Source of the DNA: Limibacillus halophilus
Lineage (GTDB): Bacteria; Pseudomonadota; Alphaproteobacteria; Kiloniellales; CECT-8803
Direction of reading: 5' to 3'
DNA length: 64,000 nucleotides
NCBI RefSeq assembly: GCF_014191775.1
Contig: NZ_JACHXA010000004.1
Span: 1 to 64,000, forward strand
Each line of letters starts with the position of its first letter. Position 1 is the first letter of the stretch. The notes below the pieces were generated by a model. It worked only from the letters and a program-made list of their open reading frames with translations. It did not search any database and was not told the origin of the DNA. The translations under genes were made by a program, and so were the position numbers. Positions 60,851 to 64,000 of the stretch are shown here, one piece after another.

Positions 60851-61729
60851 TCACCAGCGCAAAGTGGGAATGGCGAAGTTTGGCTTGTGGCCATGGGCCT
60901 TGCAGATGGCTGCCATCCGCTCTTCCTGCGGCATACGACCGTCCGTCATACCCAAGGTTTCCGCATGAATTCCGTCGAGGACCCAAAGGCTGCCCATGCC
61001 ACTGGCGTTGGCGCCTGCAATATCGGTTCGCAAGGAATCGCCGATGCACAGAACGTCCCTTGGGTTATCCAGGCCCAACAAATGCATCGCCGACTCATAG
61101 ATCGGAGGATGTGGCTTACCATGGTAGCGAACCTCGCCGCCCAGTTCCTCGTAACGGCCTGCTACGGCTCCGGCGCATATTTCCCGCCGACCGCCGCGAA
61201 TGACTTCCAGGTCCGGATTTGCGCAAATCATGGGCAGGCTCTGTGACAGACAAGCGTCGATGATCGCTTGGTAGCTCCCGACTGTGTCTTCGGCACCATG
61301 ACCACCGGTATTCAAGATAAAATCCGCCTCTACGGGGTCATGCGTAAAGTCTAGGTCCAGGCCATCGCGCATGCCGTGGTCGCGTTCCGGCCCCAAGTGG
61401 TAGCAAATGCGGCCCAAGCGCGCATACCAGGGGTCCCTGCGGGATCGGAGATTCTGCCAAGCGTCTTCGCCCGAAGACAGCAGCGCATGATAGCAGCTTT
61501 GGTCGATACCAAGTTCCCTGCACCGCTCGGCGACTTCACTGGACCGCCGTGGCGCGTTTGACAGGATCAGGATGCGACCACCTTGCGTCTTTAGATTCCT
61601 GACAGCCTCAACGGCGGCTGGAAAAGCTGTCACACCGTCATGTAGGACGCCCCACAGATCGACGATGTATCCCTGATGTCGACCGGCAAGTTCACGCAGG
61701 CCCTGAATATTGGAAATAGCTTCACTCAT
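60851..61729 (-). CDS. HAD-superfamily class IIA phosphatase-like protein
   Basis: A 292-aa protein of the HAD-IIA group (NagD/pyridoxal phosphatase-like; TIGR01459 style). Motif I reads VDLWGVLHDG, so the second Asp of DxD is Trp, as is usual in this subgroup and raising doubt about strong phosphatase activity. Motif II is ILSNAPR, the Lys lies in GKPHPPIYE, and motif IV is CIGDSLRTDIAGA. It is the first gene of the HyuAB operon, so it may handle a phosphorylated intermediate or a side product. Confidence 0.9.
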   Translation of the reverse strand: MSEAISNIQGLRELAGRHQGYIVDLWGVLHDGVTAFPAAVEAVRNLKTQGGRILILSNAPRRSSEVAERCRELGIDQSCYHALLSSGEDAWQNLRSRRDPWYARLGRICYHLGPERDHGMRDGLDLDFTHDPVEADFILNTGGHGAEDTVGSYQAIIDACLSQSLPMICANPDLEVIRGGRREICAGAVAGRYEELGGEVRYHGKPHPPIYESAMHLLGLDNPRDVLCIGDSLRTDIAGANASGMGSLWVLDGIHAETLGMTDGRMPQEERMAAICKAHGHKPNFAIPTLRW

Positions 61730-61877
61730 GATGCCTGCCTTTTGGCACAGCTTGGTCGCTCAGGGAAGTGACGAGCGCAGTGGGTGCAAATTTTTCTTTC
61801 GACGGGGCCCGTTGTTGGCTGCTATTCCATCCTCCTGTTCGGGAAGAGGGGCGGGTGTTGGACCGCGAGGAAAGACT

Positions 61878-62285
61878 ATGAGATTGACTGGAATCGTTAT
61901 TACCGCGGCGTTACTACTCGTTGGCTGTGCCTCATCACAGGAAATGGGAGAGAATCCGCTAACCGGCACGACTTGGATCGCAGAGAGTATCGGCGGCCAG
62001 GCAACGTTGCCCGACCAAACGGCATCCCTGACATTCGAAAGCGCGGTCAGTGTTAGCGGCGATACCGGATGCAACAGCTTTCTAGGGTCGGCACAAGTCG
62101 ATGGTTTCGGGCTTCGTTTCGGGCGTCTTGTGTCAACAAGGATGGCCTGTAGTGGCGCTGCAGGCGAACAGGAGGCGCTGTATTTGGCACTGCTCCAGAA
62201 AGTAGGGGCCTATCGTGAAGAGGGCGGCGATCTTCTATTGCTCGCAGAAGACGGTCGCACTCTGGTTCGTCTTAGGCGTCTGTAG
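61878..62285 (+). CDS. META-domain lipoprotein (HslJ-like)
   Basis: The 135-aa lipoprotein has a short signal peptide and lipobox LLVGC (Cys at about 18), then one META domain: LTGTTWIAESIGG, SLTFESAVSVSGDTGCNSFLGS and the STRMACSG turn with EALYLALLQ. META proteins are linked to stress or membrane integrity. The ATG at 61878 follows GAGGAAAG. Longer frames from 61710 are unsupported. Its last 14 bp overlap the convergent modC gene. Confidence 0.88.
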   Translation: MRLTGIVITAALLLVGCASSQEMGENPLTGTTWIAESIGGQATLPDQTASLTFESAVSVSGDTGCNSFLGSAQVDGFGLRFGRLVSTRMACSGAAGEQEALYLALLQKVGAYREEGGDLLLLAEDGRTLVRLRRL

Positions 62286-63399
62286 GCGTAGAAGCCGGGG
62301 CAGGCCGTGCGCTACGGCCACCGCGACGCTCGACGGTGACGGACTTCACGACCGCAAAGATGTCCAGTCCAGGCCTCAAATTTAGACGCTCCTTGGATTT
62401 GCGCGTGACGCGCGCCAGTAAGGTCGTATTGCCGCAGCCCAGCGAAACATCGACATAGGGGCCCGGGTCTTGGCGAATCTCGACGACCTTGGCGGCGATT
62501 TGATTGTTGGCGCTGACTTCCGAAAGAGGCGCAAGCGCCAGGATGATATCCCGAGCTCGGATGCGCACGCGCACTGAATCGCCCGGTCGCCCCTGTAGCC
62601 CCGGTACCGTAAGGCTGCCGTGGTCAAAGCGTAGTTCCGTCAAATTGAATGCGCTGTCCTGACGTTCGATCAGACAGTCAATGACCGCACCAGCTTCGAA
62701 GCGCCCAGTGAGCGGAAAGAGATCTAGCCTCGACATGATGCCCGATACCGACCCGCTGGCCGCCACCTTACCGTTGTTCAGAAGAACCATGTTGTCGGCG
62801 AGCCGGGTAACCTCTTCTATCGAATGACTTACCACTAGAATGGGCACGCGTGCTTCATCCCGTAGACCTTCAAGATAGGGAAGAATTTCCTCCTTGCGCG
62901 AATGATCCAACGCCGCCAGGGGCTCGTCGAGCAGCAGCAATTTCGGCCCTGACAGTAACGCCCGTCCCAGTGCAACGCGTTGACGTTCGCCACCGGATAA
63001 ACCAGCCGGTCGGCGCATCAATAGTGACCCGATACCCAACAGTTCGACAATTTTGTCGATTTCATGCTCGGGAACGGGCTTTCCCCTGCGGCGCCAACCG
63101 TAAAGCAGGTTGTCTCGGACCTTCAGGTGCGGAAAGAGTCTGCCATCTTGAAAAACATAGCCGATCCGCCGCCCTCTGGTCGGCACATAGAGTTTTGTCT
63201 CGCTGTCGTAGAGCGTCTCACCAGCAAGGCAAATTTTCCCCTTATCCGGTCGAATCAAACCGGCAATCACGTTGATCAAGGTCGTCTTACCTGCGCCGGA
63301 CGGGCCGAAGATCGCCGTAATGCCGCGCGCTTCGGCGGCAAAATCGATGGATAGCGGGAAGCCGCGTCGGTCCAATTCGAAAGAGACTTCCAGAATCAT
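62272..63399 (-). CDS. modC: Molybdate ABC transporter ATPase ModC
   Basis: This 375-aa protein has Walker A GPSGAGKTTLINVIAG, signature LSGGERQRVALGRAL, Walker B LLLLDEPLAALD and HSIEEVTRLAD. A MOP-type domain follows (about 290-355, with SANNQIAAKVVEIRQDPGPY and LLARVTRKS), which is diagnostic of molybdate systems. The family recognition is firm; tungstate selectivity cannot be excluded. Its ATG overlaps the modB stop by four bases. Confidence 0.94.
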   Translation of the reverse strand: MILEVSFELDRRGFPLSIDFAAEARGITAIFGPSGAGKTTLINVIAGLIRPDKGKICLAGETLYDSETKLYVPTRGRRIGYVFQDGRLFPHLKVRDNLLYGWRRRGKPVPEHEIDKIVELLGIGSLLMRRPAGLSGGERQRVALGRALLSGPKLLLLDEPLAALDHSRKEEILPYLEGLRDEARVPILVVSHSIEEVTRLADNMVLLNNGKVAASGSVSGIMSRLDLFPLTGRFEAGAVIDCLIERQDSAFNLTELRFDHGSLTVPGLQGRPGDSVRVRIRARDIILALAPLSEVSANNQIAAKVVEIRQDPGPYVDVSLGCGNTTLLARVTRKSKERLNLRPGLDIFAVVKSVTVERRGGRSARPAPASTPTDA

Positions 63400-64000
63400 C
63401 GGCCGCTCAGCCTCCGAACGCGCTTGGCGGCCACCTCGGAGAGGAGCAACCCACCGAAAGCTAGGGCGATCGACACCAGAGCGAGACGTGCAGCCAGGAC
63501 CTCGCCGCCGGGTGTTTGGATGGCCGTGTAGATTGCCAGCGGCAGTGTTCGGGTCTCACCCGGAATGTTCGACACGAACGTGATGATGGCGCCAAACTCC
63601 CCCAGACTTGCAGCAAAAGCAGTGATCGCGCCTGAGATGACACCCGGCAGCGCCAATGGCAAGGTGATGGTTGTGAAGCGGTCGAGCGGCCCCGCGCCCA
63701 GTGTCTCGGCGGCGACTTCGAGTCCGCTGTCTATTGCCTCCAGGGCCAACCGTATGGCGCGAACTTGAAAGGGGAAGGTGATGATGCCTGCCGCCAGAAC
63801 CGCGCCGGTCCAGCTAAAGGAAAAACGGATACCTAAGGTCTCCAGCAGCCAGGCACCAAGCGGTGCGCGGGTTCCAAAGGTGATCAGCAACAGGTATCCC
63901 ATGACCACCGGCGGCAGAACCAGTGGCAGATGCACTAATCCGTTGACGATGGCCTTGCCCGGGAACTCCTTTCGCGCCAGAAGGAGTGCTGTCACAAGTG
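63396..64000 (-). CDS. modB: Molybdate ABC transporter permease ModB (5' end outside window)
   Basis: The last 200 or so residues of a ModB permease: LARKEFPGKAIVNGLVHLPL, LPPVVMGYLLLITFG, the EAA loop AAETLGAGPLDRFTTITLPL (about 86 from the apparent start) and SLGEFGAIITFVSNIPGETR. The frame stays open to the window edge, so the N-terminal helices are missing here. It precedes and overlaps modC, as is usual. Confidence 0.93.
   Translation of the reverse strand, partial: LVTALLLARKEFPGKAIVNGLVHLPLVLPPVVMGYLLLITFGTRAPLGAWLLETLGIRFSFSWTGAVLAAGIITFPFQVRAIRLALEAIDSGLEVAAETLGAGPLDRFTTITLPLALPGVISGAITAFAASLGEFGAIITFVSNIPGETRTLPLAIYTAIQTPGGEVLAARLALVSIALAFGGLLLSEVAAKRVRRLSGR

Overview
The window reads as one contiguous stretch of an alphaproteobacterial chromosome with moderately high GC. 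The main evidence is the rRNA operon tail (5S rRNA followed by an initiator tRNA), the style of the many solute-transport operons, and a Zur-type operator. A Rhodospirillales-like free-living or marine lineage is a guess from gene content only. No CRISPR array and no IS element was seen.

Region 1 (1-9.5 kb) is the end of an rrn operon interrupted by an integrated element of about 8.97 kb. The element sits between two identical 46-bp copies of the 3' part of tRNA-fMet (443-488 and 9413-9458). It carries a tyrosine integrase, a small HTH excisionase-like protein, a rolling-circle type Rep, a GIY-YIG nuclease-domain protein, a coiled-coil protein, an AT-rich membrane coiled-coil protein, and a large SF2 helicase whose C-terminus may be a nuclease. 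The helicase and GIY-YIG genes look like cargo, possibly defence.

Region 2 (9.5-20.9 kb) is a catabolic regulon for an unidentified amino-acid derivative. It holds a GntR regulator and a divergent SDR, an amino-acid type ABC transporter, an M20 deacylase, an enolase-superfamily enzyme, a creatinase/ectoine-hydrolase-like M24 protein, a CTP-synthase-type amidotransferase fused to an unknown N-terminus, a DHDPS-family aldolase/lyase and an aminotransferase. The same 28-bp operator-like sequence lies in front of the transporter and of the aminotransferase, at opposite ends of the cluster.

Region 3 (21.1-26.2 kb) encodes a three-gene phosphorelay: a membrane kinase, a single-domain response regulator and a hybrid kinase. 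Region 4 (26.2-37.3 kb) is a second catabolic regulon: class III aminotransferase, FAD monooxygenase, a cysteine-less Asp/Glu-racemase-fold protein, GntR/UTRA regulator, aldehyde dehydrogenase and a polyamine-type ABC importer. Another shared palindromic operator links its promoters.

Region 5 (37.4-44.7 kb) is mixed: a fatty acid desaturase, a DUF4242 protein, two membrane proteins of unknown function, a SulP transporter with a double universal-stress protein, and an AhpD-like protein divergent from a TetR regulator. Region 6 (45.3-50.0 kb) is a branched-chain amino-acid type (HAAT) ABC operon. Region 7 (50.1-64 kb) has an orphan znuA behind a Zur box, a split ThDP decarboxylase flanking an ICL/PEP-mutase family gene, a TRAP transporter, a HAD-HyuA-HyuB operon (hydantoinase/5-oxoprolinase), a META-domain lipoprotein, and modC with a modB cut by the window end.

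The dominant theme is import and breakdown of small organic nitrogen compounds. Three importer operons carry terminator-like hairpins exactly between the binding-protein gene and the first permease gene.
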